A stretch of 64,000 bases of DNA from assembly GCA_009741485.1 (NCBI GenBank), contig CM019229.1, forward strand, positions 1,704,911 through 1,768,910, written 5' to 3'. Below are positions 10,901 through 25,900 of this stretch, piece by piece. The translations under genes and the position numbers were made by a program. The DNA comes from Malurus cyaneus samueli. Lineage: Eukaryota > Chordata > Aves > Passeriformes > Maluridae. The number at the start of each line of letters is the position of its first letter. The first letter of the stretch is position 1. The notes under the pieces are model-generated. The model ran no database searches. It was given only the letters and a program-made list of their open reading frames with translations, and was not told where the DNA came from.

Positions 10901-13900
10901 AAATGTAATATTTCCTATTAGTACAAGCATTATATTTTCTGATAGTACAAATATAATATTTTGTATTAATACAAATGAGGGAACATCCTGAACTTTTCCT
11001 TCATAGGATTCTGCGTATTAAGAAGGAGTGTCCAACTCTGCAGAGGAAAGAACCTCCTCCCTCTTTGCTAGAGGCAGACCTGACTGAATTTGATGTCAAG
11101 AATTCCCATTTGCCATCAGAAGTCCTGTACATGCTCAAAAATGTCAGGTAATGTTAAATGGAAAGAGGAGTTTGGAGTTTGGTTTTGGTGGATGTTCAAG
11201 TGATGTAAATATTTGGCAGTTTGTGTCAAATCTCAGATTTGGTGATTGCCTGGTCAGAATCCTGAGGGAATTGAGTGAAATTTGTCTGAGCATGAGGACA
11301 GAATAAATTACTTTGAATTTTCTAGAAACGTGAAGAGAATAGTTGAGTTTTCTGTAAAGAAAAGATGAGGGGGGAAAAAGGAAGTAGGTTATTTGCCTCA
11401 GTTTGGGAATAGTGTTAATGAAGGTGCTCTAACGTGAACAGATTTAGTGCATCTTAAAATTCCAGTTCAGGCTCTGTTAGACAATTTTTTGGTGCAGAAA
11501 AGCATCATAATTGGTAAATGTTAATTGGATACCATATTGACAGCTCCCTGAGCTGCAGAATCTTTTACTTTTCTGCCTGAAAAGATTGCAAATAAATCAA
11601 AGTCTGCCAAAGAGCTGTGGGGATTAAGCTGACTGAGCAGAGAAGGGATGGTCTTTGTGCCCCTTCAGCAAGGGGTTAAATTTGCTGACACATCACAGAG
11701 GAGGAGATCTTCCATTCTGTAATTTTGTTTTTGCTTGTGGACGTTCATTTTTTCTCCCAGCTGTGATATAATTTAGTCCTGAAGGTTGTACATTCTCAAA
11801 TAAAAATGCTATTTAAGTCATCTGAGCTTGCTGCTGTGGATTGATGATCTCCTGTGACTAACTGATGCTGCAGTAGGGTTTGATGGGTTGATCCTGATAA
11901 ATGGGAGCTGTTGGAGCTCTCAGGTGTGAGACCAGATTTCCCTGTGCCTGGCAGTGACTGACAGGAGTCCAGATGCACATTACCTGCAGGAGATGGAATA
12001 CCCCAAACTTGCAGTTACATGTAGATGAGAGGAGATGTTCCCTCTGTTTTCAGTGTCCTGCTACACAGACAGGGCAACTGCTCTGCAAGGGGAAGTTCCA
12101 TGGGGTAACTTTTCACACAGACTGTGTGAATCTGGCAGATTTTTGTATTTCTCCCCCTCGGAGGCTGTGCTGGTGTTTGCTGGAGGAGGGTCGGCTGCGC
12201 TTCCTTCCAAGCCTGCTGCCCTTCCTTGGAGGGCTCCTCCAAAGGAACCCCAGCATTTACAGTTCTGTGTTTCATGGTCCTCTTACACCTTTATTTTGGG
12301 GAGCCCTTCGAGGTTTCCTCTGCCCTGCAGCTGCTTCTGGATCACACACTGGAACTGTCTGCCCAGGGAGGTGGTGGAGCCACTGTCCCTGGATGTGTTT
12401 AACAACAGAGCAGACGTGGCACTCAGTGCCATGGTTTGTTGTATGAGGTGCTGGGCCATAGGCTGGGCTTGATGATCTTGAAGGTCTCTTGCAGCCTGGT
12501 TCATTCGGAGATGCTGTGATTGTGTGATTCTGTGAGTGATTCTGCGATTCTGTGATTGTGTGCGTGATTGTGTGATTCTGTGTGTGTGTGATTCTGTGTA
12601 TGATTCTATGTGATTGTGTGTGATTATGTGATTCTGTGTGTGATTCTCTGTGTGATTGTGTGATTCTCTGTGTGATTGTGTGATTCTCTGTGTGATTGTG
12701 TGATTCTGTGTGATTTTGTGATTCTCTGTGTGATTGTGTGATGGTGTGTGATTCTGTGATCCTCTGTGATTCTGTGGTTCTCTGTGTGATTGTGTGATTC
12801 TGTGTGATTGTGTGATTCTGTGTGATTCTGTGTGGTTCTCTGTGTGATTGTGTGGTTCTCTGTGTGATTGTGTGGTTCTCTGTGTGATTGTGTGGTTCTC
12901 TGTGTGATTGTGTGGTTCTATGTGTGATTGTGTGATGGTGTGTGATTCTCTGTGTGATTCCATAATTCTGTAATTCCTCCGCGCTTCCTCTGCTCCTCGT
13001 GCCTGGAGCTTTGCTCATTTAGGAAGGATTTTCCGAGCACAGTGCTGACTGTAGGTTTTCCCTTTGCATTTTTCTCTGCTGCAGGGTCCTGGGGCACTTT
13101 GAGAAGCCCCTGTTCCTGGAGCTGTGCAAGCACATGTTCTTCGTGCAGCTGCACGAGGGCGAGTACATCTTCCGCCCGGGGCAGCCGGACAACAGCATCT
13201 ACGTGGTACAGGATGGAAAGCTGGAAGTTTGCATCCAAGAAAGTGTAAGAACCCACTGCTCTGCACTTCTGAGAGAAATCTGTTGGCACAGCAGACAGGC
13301 TGTCATGAATCACTGAGCATTGATTGAACTCTGATGTGTGAATCGCAGTGATTTAGGAGGGATTAATCCCAGCTCTGCGGGGCCGTGGTGTTTGTAAAGA
13401 TCAGGGTTTGCAGCTCTGGTCCCTCGTGTCTGAGCTGAGAGAGCAGAGCTCACTGCTGATGAGGCAGCTGGAAATATCCTCACACTGGAGTTGCATTCTT
13501 GAGGGAGAGCAGGGTGCAAGGGGGCTTGGCAATGTTCACCTTTGGAAAGGTCATTACAGAAAGCGTTTGGACACAGGGAGCAGGAGAGACTGAGCTCAAT
13601 CAGAATATTCCAACAGGAGTCAATGGGTTTGTATGGGAGGTGGAAGAGTCAGATTCATGTTTGGGTAGAGAGGAAAAAGAAAAGATGGTTTATTTTCCAT
13701 GTGAGTCTTCAAACATTGAACACCAGCCCTTGTGACCCCTTCTGCCAAGTTAAATTTTTAATTTTTACCTTCTTCTTGACTGAACTTTGAGTTTAACTTT
13801 AGGATGTGAACAGTTTTCCAATGGCTTAAAATGCAGCAGGTTTGTGTTTGAAAATTTTGCCAAGTTTGCTGATTCCTGTATATTTTTTCATTTTGCTGCT

Positions 13901-16900
13901 CCTGTTTTGTACAACCTCTTGACAAGTAATCCCTCAACAGAGGGAGCTCACTCTGTCTCAGAGTGAAGGAAGCTTTGTTTGTTGGTGGTTACACAGCAAA
14001 GAAAAGCAGGTCACAACTCCCCTGGACAGAACTGGCTTGTATTTCTTTTAATTTATCACTTTTAGAACGCTGGTTTAAAACTCTGTCATTGGAATTAGCA
14101 CATTTCCATCAGAGCAGAGAGAAAAGGAGCATCCAGACTTTCTGAAATGCTCCAAATGTGCCAGGATGCAGCTGTGAGGCTGCAGTAACCCTGTGTCTGT
14201 GCTTGCAGGATGGAACAGAGGTGGTGGTGAAGGAGGTGCTGGCAGGGGACAGTGTCCACAGCCTCCTCAGCATCCTCGATGTCATCACGGTGAGTTTGGG
14301 GAGGGTTTATGATTCCTGCTGGATCCAAGGGCAGGGAGGCAGCCCTTGGACATTCCTAGGATAGAATCAGAATGCAAAATGGTTTTTTTTTAATGAATTC
14401 TTCTCCTCCTGCCAGGCCCTCCCAGGTGCAAACTGAGCTCTGTGGTGTGGGAATCGTGGAGTGGGTCCTTGGCAGTGTGACCCTGATCCTGCTGATCAGC
14501 AGGAGGGTTTGGGGGATCCCCTGATGTCTGCAAAACTGAGATTGCAGCTTCATTTGCTCAGATCAGGCAGCAGCAAGGCCAGGTTGGGGCCCAGCAGTCC
14601 AGTTTTTTGCATGTTTGATTGGCTGTTTAATGAATTTGCTTTTATTTAGTCTAATGAAAATAAATCTGGCAGTTGTTATTGCTGTAATTCTGCTGTGACA
14701 ACAGCACATGGGTTCATTTTGTGCTGTCACATCAGTGGTGCTGGTGGCCAGCTGAGGGCTGTGCTCCTTGGCAGGGGCCACGATGAGCTGAATCCCTGCT
14801 GCTCCTGTTGACTGCAAAATTGGTGGATTTTATTCTGGTTGGAATTGCACTGATGGTTGTGCTGGAATCACCCCAGTGCATCTGTTAAGGAATGCCCAAA
14901 TGGGAGGTGTTGAATTCCACATCTTTGGTAATACCCCAGCCCTGAAGGTGCTTTCTTGAAGGCTTTTGGTAGGATGAGATTTGAGGGGCTGAAGATAATC
15001 TGACCAATAATTGTTTTTGTTTGACCTTGGTCATGTTTATCTTGCTTGTCTGTGCTTCAAAAGGTGCCATTGCTCTGTGTGTGAGGAGTTAAAGGATTCT
15101 CTGAAATGTTCTTTGCCACTTTCAAAAGCAATCATCCACCTCTATATCCATATTATCTCCATATTTATGTTATCTATATTCATAGTTCCCATAAAACCTA
15201 TTGACAGTGACAACATTTGTTAAGCTTGGCTGCAGTTTCCTCTGTAGAAAGTGAATAATTTGGACTGTGCAGGTCGAGTTGCTGTCAAATTCATAATAGT
15301 TTTGTAAATTCATAACAGTACCTGTGCCCTTGCTACTTCCACCACTGAATTTTTTTCGTGACGATATTCTAAAGAGCAGGGCCCTTATAAAGGAACATGA
15401 AAACCACTCATGTTCATGTTTGTTCAAAAGGAATATAAGAAAATAAATCCTTATGTAACAGTGTTTTGTGGCTTTGGTTTTCTAAAGAGTGGCTGCCATT
15501 AATTTTGTGTTTTGTTAATTTTTAATTCTCATTCTGCCATTTTTTTTCTCTTCCTCATTAGTTATACCACTGGTAAGTAAAAAAAATGAAAATGATTGAA
15601 AGTGTGTCAGAGTTAGCAGCATGCAGAAGGATGTGTAATGAAAAAACCTTGAAATATTTCTTGCTAAACTTGTTCTCATTTATTTTTATAACTCTTTTGT
15701 TCCTCTTTTCGAAGCTTTATGAACTGCTTGATTCCTGTTTTTCCTCTTCCTTATGTTCCTTGCAGACTTTAGATAGAGGAGTGGAATGAAAATAGGCAAG
15801 GAGAGGGGAATGGCACTGGGTCAGAACAGAGGAGACCCCTCAGTGTCACCCCAAATCAGTGATGGAGTCTCAGAACACCCTGCAGATGCTATAAATCTGA
15901 GTTAAATTTCACTGCACCACCAAACTCAGGGCTCTGACATGAAGGAAAGGTGAATTCAGAGTGGGTTTCAGTTGTCTGAGCTGAGTTTGGGATTCTTTTG
16001 ACTGATTTTGCAGCACGTGATGTCAGGCTGGTCCCTCACTTAGTTGAGAGTTGTGCAACAAAGTTGAGGTTGCTTTGAGGAGTGGTGAGGTCTTGTTGGC
16101 TTTAATAGAAAGATCTTTTAATGTACCAGAGGTACTTTTCTAATTGAATCCTTCAGTTTTTCAACTGAAAAGTCCCTTTGGTTGTACCAAGTACAAAGGC
16201 AGCAGTTGTGACATGAACCTTCCCTTGTTCTGAGAACAGATCGATGCTGCTTTCCCCAACCTCTGAGGAGAAGCTGGGAGCTTTTGAATCCAGGTGGATG
16301 CAGAAATACTTTCCTGGTATTGTTCTGAGGTGCAGTTAATGACTCTGAATCCTCTGAGCTGAGCCTTGTTGATGTCTCTGCTTCCAGCAGCTCTCACTGA
16401 GAGCTCGTGTGTGCAGCCAGAGCTTTTCCCAGAACAGTCAATGCTCATCAGAGTGAAATGCTCCAGCAGAGATGTGGTGCTGATGGCTGGGGCTTTGGGG
16501 TGGGCTTTTCTTCACCCTCCATGTGGAGATGGCATCAGGAAAAGGGGCCAGGTGGCATGGTTGGGATGAGAAAGTTGGAGAAAGAAGAGGCTGTGAGGGA
16601 TATTGATCAATTGGCAGTGATGGGGAGGGGGGCGGAAATGAAAGTCAGAATTAAAAGAAGCTGGAAAAACACTTGGATAAAGGTGAGGCTGCAGGGCTGA
16701 CAAGATGGATGGGGTTATAAAGCAGTGATTGATGGCTGTAAGAGCTTTGGTGCAGCAGTATTGGTGTAGATGATGTCAGGGAGGAGCAGAGGAAGACAAA
16801 AACCAGGAAACAGGGAGAATGTGCTGGGTTTTTGGGTCCAAAAAGGAGTAACTACTGCAGGTGGGAGGATGTGAAGCATCTGTGCCTCTTGTAGCAGATT

Positions 16901-19900
16901 TCCTGACCAAACTCGATGGGGTTTGGCCTTTAACTGTCACCTGGATTGCTCCTTGGAGGGGATGTCTCTCAGTCTCTAGAAGTAAATAGCTATCTGCCCT
17001 GAGAACAAAAAGTTCTCTATTGAAAAAAAAAACAACCCTGTTTCATAACTGATTATAACTTAACTGTTCTTGTCATCTCGGTGTGTGATTGCAAAATAGT
17101 CTAATTGAGATGTGGTGTTCTCCCAGTGCTGCTGATCACATTCTGTCTGGGAGAAGTGACAATTATGGAACATTGCCTGCTCACGCTCCTGACAGCTCTT
17201 GGCATGTTCCAGCCCCATTAGCCACGGTGTGGCCCTTTCAGGAGAGCTGCTCTCATGCAGGGATTTCAGAGAGGCAAAATTATGTGCTGAAAACTTGGAG
17301 GAATGGGCTGTTCTTTGGAGAAAAAGGCTTCTGCATCATTATCTGTTATTATCCTAAAGCTGATTTTCTGAGATTGGCAGCACTGGCCTCTCCTCTCACG
17401 AGCTCTTTCCAGAAAAACCCAAACACTTCACTGGGTAGACTGGAATTCTGTGATACCCAGGGCTCAGTTTGCTCTTTGTAATAACTCTTACGAAAAAGAC
17501 CATTAAAATTGATGCTTATCCTTGCCCAACAACCAAAAATTTAATAATTTCCATAGTTTTTTGCTGTGCATTCGCTGTAGGGATTGGTAGCAAATGTAGT
17601 TGATGACAAATGCAGTGCTTTAAAACAGACTATAAACATTTTCTTTTACATGTAAGAAACCCAAATTAATTCTTTGCCTAAAGCCAGACTTAAAACTGGC
17701 CTGTAATAGAAGATGGTTACATTTATTTTTGGGTACAGCCAAAGCACAGAAATGTTATTTGTTATTTTCTTAATTAAAAGAAACTTGGGAAAACTGAGGA
17801 CATTGGCAGCTTTGCACTGTAGGTCAGAGAGCTATTTAAAATTTCAAATCCCTCAGGAACTTGAAAATCAAGGCTATTAATATCATCCCAGATTTTATAA
17901 AAAGGTCAGCTGAACTTGGTGTAATTAAGAAATTGGTTCCAATTAATTTAATTTAATTTTAGAATCTGCTTCATGGTGCCTTCCAGACCAGGAGGCAGAC
18001 AGAGCTTTATTTTCCAGGGTGATTAGAGCTGGGCAGGAAGACTCTTGTTTGATTTTTCTGGGTTCTTTAGGCAGGAATTCCTTCAGAGTGCTTGTATGGA
18101 GTTGTCTGATGTTCTGTGCAGGTAGTTGGGTTTGTAATCAGCATTTAAATTTGGGAAAAATGTGCCTTCTGTTGCTCAGGAGGGGAGAGTTTCCAGAGCT
18201 GTGAGGTCTTTTTAAAATAGAAACTTCATTTCTTCCTTTGCTCCTGCTCTTAGCTTCACAAGGGCTCATTTTATCTTATAAATACTGTGTAAATCAATAT
18301 TTGATGGATTGCTAAATTAATTCATGGGTTATAAATGTTGGTTCCAGCATTTATTAAAGGGGTAAATGTCTGTCTGGAGCTTTTTATACGAGTGTTTGGC
18401 AGTAGATATTTGTTCAAATCTATTCTCATTTAAGGGGAGAAGATCCAAAACCAGTGTCTTGCCTTCCAGTGTGAAAAAAAATCTGTGTTCTACCCACTTG
18501 TAGTTTTATTTTTCATTTGTTTGTTAGTTCTCCATCTGTTCTTGGAGCAGGATGCTCTAGACCCACTTGGTCTCTGGTAAAGAGAAGCTCTTTAGGTTTT
18601 TCACATGGAATANATGTATATATATGTCTTGAAACACAAGAAGTCTGCCTGTCCTCTGTCTCTCTCCATTCTGTCTAGAGTTATTGTGCAGTTTTGGTGT
18701 GGTTTTTACTGGTTGTGTGGTGTGAGTCTGGGGTTGTTTTCGCAGCAAACAGCTTGGTTGTCAGTACAGAGAATAAAACCAACAAACCCCCTTTTCTCTG
18801 CAGCCTTGACTAGCTGGGATTTGAAATGCTGCTGGAGGCTGGCTCTGAAATAAAACCGTGTCAGAGCTGAGAGCCTGGCACGTCCCTTAACCTGATCCAG
18901 CTCCCTGGAGCTCTTATTTCTCTGCCCCTGTCTCTAATGCAGGTGTGAATTCACCCTCATTACACCCCCCGTGGTCACAGAGCACAAGTTCAAGGCTCTT
19001 TGTGGTCAGATGGTGTCTGTCAGACTTTACAATAGCAAAGCAGGAATTTGGGAAGAGCTGGGTTGGATAACTGATGGATTAACCCCTGTGTCTCTGCACC
19101 TTTTCTCTCAGGGTCACCCTGCTCCCTATAAAACCGTCTCAGCCCGAGCAGCCAGTCCCTCCACCATCCTGAGACTTCCAGCCAGTGCCTTCCAGGATGT
19201 GTTCCAGAAATACCCTGAAACCCTTGTGAGAGTGGTGCAGGTAGGTGGAGCTGAGGGGGAAGGGGAGCCACGTTCATTTCCAGGTTACAGGAGGATACTG
19301 AGAGGCTCAGCAAGCTCATCATCCTTCGCTGGATATGGAACTGCTCAGTGCAGCTTATCAGGATTTGGATTTGTTCTGCTCTTCCCTGGCTGTTGAGCCC
19401 TAGGCTTAATAATCCCAGCATTATCACATGTAGGAAAAAAGAATTTGTATATCTGTGTATCTCCATGGATTGAGTTCCTGCCTGGAATAGCCTGGTCACT
19501 CAGCCAGAGCTGCAGTGGGACTGTGTTGGTCCTTGGGGAGTGGGAAGGTGCTGGTGTGAGCTCTGCAGCTTGGGGTGCACCAGGAGGGCTCCAGAATGGC
19601 AGAGAGTCAGGGACAGACTGCCACGTGCTCTGAAACAGGGCTGCTGGACCCTCAGGAGCTGTTTGGTGAGGGCTGGTGCTTTGGAGAAGTCACAGAATTC
19701 AGCCTGATGTATGAATTTCCACTTCAGAAGCCTCTGTCAGCACCTGAGGAAAGAGCTGTGCCCTGTGTCAGTTCTGTGTTTGCTTCCCTTTGCTTTGCAG
19801 GAGCTCAGCCAGTTCTCAGGTGAGCACTGGAGTCAGGCTTGGACCTCCTGCAGGTGGGAGCGGGTGCAGGGATCAGGATTAGGGATTTCCAGGAGTGGTG

Positions 19901-22900
19901 CATTGCCCCCCTGTTGTGTAACAGCCAAGGGGTGACCTGGGCTGTCCTTTTGTTTTACTGTCACTTCTAAATCTTTCTGTCCTTGCAGACTGTGCCGCTC
20001 TCTGGGTGATTTATGAGAGACACATGAACCTCCTCATACTGATGCTTGAAGGAGAACAGATCATTAACACCAAATTAATTTGGACTGTGAGAGCTGACAC
20101 AAAGGAGAGGATGGCTCAGGAGGGGGAATTAGCAAGGAGGGCAGAGGAAGGTGGCACTGACTCCGGTGCCAGGTTGGAATGCTTGTGGTGCAGTGGCACA
20201 GGATGTGCACGGGGAGAGCTGGGTGATTTTTTAATGCAAGGGGATAGAAGCAAATACTTCTGTTTCAAGGCAATTTTATTGGTGTTTATAGGAAACAAAA
20301 AGCATTTGGTGTTTGGGAGTGAGACTTTGGATTCTCGTGCCATCAAGTGATGGTGAAGTCATTGGTAAATCATTTGAATCCATCTCAATTTATCAGCTGC
20401 TGTTAAGGAATTTCAGCCTGGGCTACAGTGTGTATTTTACAGAATGTTTTCAGGTGTTCTGGTGCATGATTGTGTCTGAATGCTCAATCCACTGCTGTTG
20501 TTTCTCAATTCCCTTTGCAGATCATCATGGTGAGGCTGCAGAGGGTGACTTTCCTGGCCTTGCACAACTACCTGGGGCTGACCACGGAGCTCTTCAGCTG
20601 TGTGAGTGTGGGGCACCCTGCACTTCCCCAGCAGGGCACACACACAGCTTTGCCTTCTTCCAGAAGATCACAAAGCAAATGCTGCTCATTAATTTCATAA
20701 TGACAGTGTTTGAGGAGTCAGGCACTTGTACAAGCAGCCCATAAAGCCCAGCCCACGCTGGTGCCTGGGGAATTGGTGGGGAGGTTCCAGCTTCCCCAGA
20801 GCATCATTCCAGAGTGATGTGTGAGCTCTGCTCGCTGCTTCAGCTGCCCTGCTCTGTGCTGAGAGTACCTGCTCACCTCTGCCTGTGACAGCATGGAAAA
20901 TATTCCAGTGTTCAGTCTGTTCCTGTTGCCTTGATAGGCCAGTTTCAATAATGACACAGGCACAGTTAAGGGGATAAAAAGGGTTTTTACCTCGGTATTT
21001 GAGATCAGGTGCACAACTTGATGGAAAAATGCACCTCCTTGTATAGCATGGATACAATTCTTATAGACTTCAATTTAGCATATCTATCTAGAATTCCCCA
21101 ATAAGAAACTTAATAAATGAAATAATGTCCCTTTATTCTAAAGAATCCCCCTGGGATGAGGCCAGAGCACAGTTTACACAATGTGTTCCAGAGAGAAGAT
21201 TTCACCCAAGGCTGGAGCCTCAGGTTTGAGATAGCTCAGGGCACGCTGGCCCCTCAGTGAGGATGGTTGGATTCTCTGCCCAACAGAAACCCTAAACTAA
21301 ACTGGAATATCAGAATACAAGAATTACAGGCATATAATTCTTGTAGGGTAGAGGAGGATGCATAAAGGGTACAGAAAATGCATAAAAGTATATAAAGGGT
21401 ACATAAAAAGGAAAGGCAAAAATCATCAGGCATCATGCCTCTGCAGCTGTCTGCTTCCAGCCACCCTGGACTGGACAATGCTGGTGTGTCTGAGGTGCCA
21501 GAGTGGGCTCAGAGTGCACAGGAGCAGCAGCTTTTGGGTGACACCACTGTCACACCAACAGGGTGGGGTTTGCCTGATGCCAGCAATGGCCACTGAACCC
21601 CTGGACAGTCTCCAGTTTCCTGTGTGATCCATGGTCTGTGCAGATTCCCAGCCCCAGCTGAGCTGTCAAGACATGGCTCCCATGGTGGCAGAGGGTCAGC
21701 TCAGGGACTGCTCAGTCCCAGTGGCCACATGGGACTGGTGGGATGCTCGGAGGGAGCTGCAGATCCCAGGATGGGTCACCCGGGGGGTCTGGGGTTGGTC
21801 TGAGCAGTGCCTGGGGGTCTGTGCAGGCTCTGGGACCCATGTGAGTGTCTGCTTTGTGTCTGTTTGTCCCCCTGCTGCTCCCAGCAGGGCCAGGCTGTCC
21901 CTCTGATCTCTGTGAGCAGCGCCAGCACCCCGGGCAAAGCAGGGAAGAGACTCTCGTCCAGTGCTTTGGAGGAGGAGCGTGGAGACAAGTCTGAGAAGTC
22001 TGGGGAAACCCTGGAAATGGGTAATGCTTCTGGAAACATGGAGGAACTCTCCTTTGGCATCTTCTTTAACTGTTGTAGTGTTCATGGAATCCCAGAATGG
22101 TTTGGGTTGGGAGGGACCTTAAAGCCCATCCCATCCCACCCCTGTCATGGTCAGGGACACCTCCCACTGTCCCAGGCTGCTCCCAGCCCCAATGTCCAGC
22201 CTGGCCTTGGGCACTGCCAGGGATCCAGGGGCAGCCACAGCTTCTCTGGGCACCCTGTGCCAGGGCCTCACTGCCCTTAATAGTAGAGAATTTTCTCCCA
22301 AAATCCAGCCTAACCCTGCCCTCCTTCAGCTTGAGGCCATTGCCCTCTATCCTTTCATTGAATGTGATCTCTTGTTGATGTTGATGCCAAAAATGGGGCT
22401 TACCTGAAACAGAGGCCAGACAAAGTGAAGAGAATAAAAGCAGACAAATTTAATCCAGGCCTTACAGGTACATTAAGGGCAGGTAAAGCCTCCTCATGAG
22501 GCTGCACCCAAAATGGACCCCAAGTCACAAGATTTTCACCTTTTATCGGTTCTGTCTCATTCACACATTGAGCCCCAATTCTCCAATGACACTTTCAGGT
22601 GATGCTGTCACCCACCCCCAATTCTCTGTTGTTTCCATCTCTTGGGGCCTGGCACAGGGAGGTGTCCTTGAGTTTGGGGCTGCAGAGGAATTGTTTTGTG
22701 TAAAAATGGGAGAGCAGGCGCTCAGCACTGTGCACTAGAGAATTACAAGAATACAGATACATGAAAAATAGAGAAGCTAAAATCCTGAGGCAACAATATC
22801 ACTTCTATTGATCAGAGGGTTTTTATTTTACCAGAGCAGTTGGGGATTGTCTCAGATCAGGTTCAGGTTTGAAGCCTCTGGATAGGCCATAGCTTCAATA

Positions 22901-25900
22901 GGGGAATGTTATTATGTTCTTATTGACATTGAGGGATGAAGGAAAGGGGAAAAATGAGTGACTCCTGATTTTGAATGCAGAGGGAGAGTTGGGAAAATTA
23001 AGCACTCTAGATATCCAAAGAAGAATTGCTGGATATGTGTCTTTTCAGGCTAAAAACTCAGTACTGAAGGTAAAACTGGGAAAATGAAAATAGAGCTGAA
23101 TTTTGCCTCTGCACATGGGAAAAAAATAATTAAAGGAAAACTAGGAAAAAGCTTTAAACAATTTTTAACATTAGTGTTTCAAAACCTTTAAGTCAGCCTT
23201 TAACAGTGGATAGTTAAAGGTTCTTGCTGTGAGTGAAATTTACTTTATTAGGGGATGCCTTGTGTTTACCACATTTGTTTTTGTATTTCAGATATGTTGA
23301 GGGTTTCTGGTGCAGAACACCCTGAGCACGTTTTCAGAAGAAGCCTTTCATCACCTCCCTACGCAGGGTCTACAGAGGCTTCTAGTAAGTAGTGCTTGGC
23401 AAAATGGTGGGAAAGAGGTCATTTATCTAATCATGGGGGAAGGCACATGATCTCTGGAGTGCTGGCTTAGATAATTTCCCTGTTTATGGTAGATAATCAC
23501 CTTGCAGTCCTGTCGGTGGCAGATAATTGTCTCGAAGTGGTGCTGCTTCCTAACTCATTTGTCAAGAATTGATTTAGTCACAAATGGACTGTGATCCAGG
23601 AGAGCATTCCCTTGCTGTCATTATCAGCAATGGGGAACATCATTTGGCTACCAAGACCTGCAAGCCAAGAGCTTTATTAATTGATATTACTGAAGCAAAC
23701 TGAATGATGATGATGGGCCATCATCTTTCACATAAAAGATGACACACGGTTCTTGCTTGGCTGATTGTCCCAAAAAGCACATTACAAGGCTTTCCTGCTT
23801 TTAGAGGAACGTTCTTTGGAGTGGATAATAAAGGTGATTGATCATGGGATGCTCTGAGGAGACTTTTATGAGGCTGAGCTGGTTTGGGGCTGCATTTTGG
23901 GGAGCTTCAGCCACCTCTGCTGTAGACATTTCCCTCTGAGTTTAGGGCAGGTTTGTGTTCCAAGGTGGAGAAACTGCAGTTCTTTTGGCAATCACAGAAC
24001 ACCAGCAACTGTCTCTGTTAGCTGAGGACTCAATTAACCACTGGGAGGGAATTATAAAGTCATGCTCAGGTAGTGCTGATAGAGAAATATTTAATCAGTG
24101 GAATAAAGGTGCCCTGGGTGCTTTAGAAAATGCTTTTATTGCTCACTTAGGAGGAAAGATCATAGTGTGAGGGTTTGAAGAGTTACAAAGAGAGGAGGGG
24201 GACAGGCTGAGGGAGCCCTGAGCACTGGGGGCTTGGTGTCACTTGTTCCTGTCACATTAATTTGTTGGTGTGCACAGAGGAGAGAATTGGATCATTCCTT
24301 CATTTTTAACTCTGCAGGGATGATTTCTTTGCTCTTCAGTTCCTGCTGGGTGAGTGTACAGGCTCCCACTCAGATTTTTTTGTGGTTTCCATGTTACTGT
24401 CCAGAGGGATGGATGTGATGGAGGAGTAGGAATTTGGCTGGTGGAAAACAGATCATCTTTCCAAGCCAGGGAGACAAATTAAAAGAAAATATTGATTGAG
24501 CCACACAAGACTTGGCTTGATTTTCACATGTGTGGGGTTGTTTTACACTGGGAATTACAAAATGTACCAGCAGACCTGATTCAGTGGGAAATTAGATAAT
24601 CCCTGCCCTGAACCCAGCCCCTTCCCCAGGTAAATGAGCAGTTCAGTGAGTTCTGCCTGTGACACTTCTAAGGGACAGTCCTTGTGTGTTCTTAGGAGCT
24701 TTTATGTGGAAGGACACTTGGAAACTTCTCAGTGGTTGTGTCCATTTGTCCTTCCATTCTCCTTTTACGTGTCATAAAAGTTATGTCAGGGTGCACAGAG
24801 CTTAGCTAAGAGAGAAAATTAATTTTTACTGCCAGAAGGAGCGTATCTAATTGGGTAATTATGATTTGCCTCAGTTAACAGAGCTGATGCCTTCTCACTG
24901 TTCAGCTTGCACAGAAAGGATCTTGATGAAAGTGTCTGTAATGAAAAGATCAAGATCTCACTTCAGGTTTTATTCCCCTGCTCACTGTGTGTTCAGACTC
25001 TATGTAATATTGATTATGTTTATTATTAATTCAGAGAGGAGAGAGCTGTCTGTGTCAGAGTCATACAAGTGCTGTTATCTGAACATCTCCTCCATTTGCT
25101 TGTTGTTACAATTAACAAACACTAAAAATTGCTTTGGGAGAAACCACTTTTGCTTCAGCTGTGCTTGGGGCTGGGTGTAATTTGTTCTTCTGGTTTTTGT
25201 GGAGTTATCTGACTTGGAACACAGCAGTTGTGGAGATGGGAAATAGGATCCTGCCAGCTCAGCCTGCTCTGCTTTATGAGTGTGCTAACTCTGTGTGGAG
25301 AACGATGGAATTCATTCCTGTGGAGCATCTGGACTGGAAATCTTTACTCCCAAATTGGCTCCCCCCAATTCTCTCTTGTTTCCATCTCTTGGGGCCTGGC
25401 ACAGGGAGGTGTCCTTGAGTTTGGGGCTGCAGAGGAATTGTTTTGTGTAAAAATGAGGGAGCAGGAGCTCAGCACTGTCTGTGGAGTCTGGAGTTAAACA
25501 CTGGAGAATTCCAGGGGTACAGAGACATGGAAATAGAGAAACTGAAATCCTAAGGCATCATTCCCCTGCCTGGGTTTTTCAGGTGCAGGGCTGGGGCGGG
25601 GGTGCTTTCCCTTCCTGGGGAGCCAAAATCAAAAGTTTTTGGGTGTAACTTGGGAAATGTGGGTTCAGCTTAGAATGCACTCGGTGTGTTGGGGTCAGGA
25701 GTTTGGGACCCTGGGATTTGGGGGCAGGGAGATGAGCAGGGAGTCAGATCAGCCCATATGGAGCTGCTCTTCCCACTATCCCAGGGTTTTTTTTTTTTTG
25801 TGGTCGATTTAGGGTCTTTAATGTTGCAGGAAATTCAGTTAATAGCATCAACAGCTTTGTTATTTCTTTTTATTTTTTATCTCATAACTTGTAAGTTCTG

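Noticed and set aside
12272..13018. 248-codon minus-strand frame rich in HTQ/SHTE repeats
   Set aside because: It is a translation of the CR1-tail microsatellite.
20599..20603. Alternative exon 10 donor two bases upstream (AGCT|GTGTGA)
   Set aside because: It would leave the wrong phase for exon 11. TGT|GTGAGT fits both consensus and phase.
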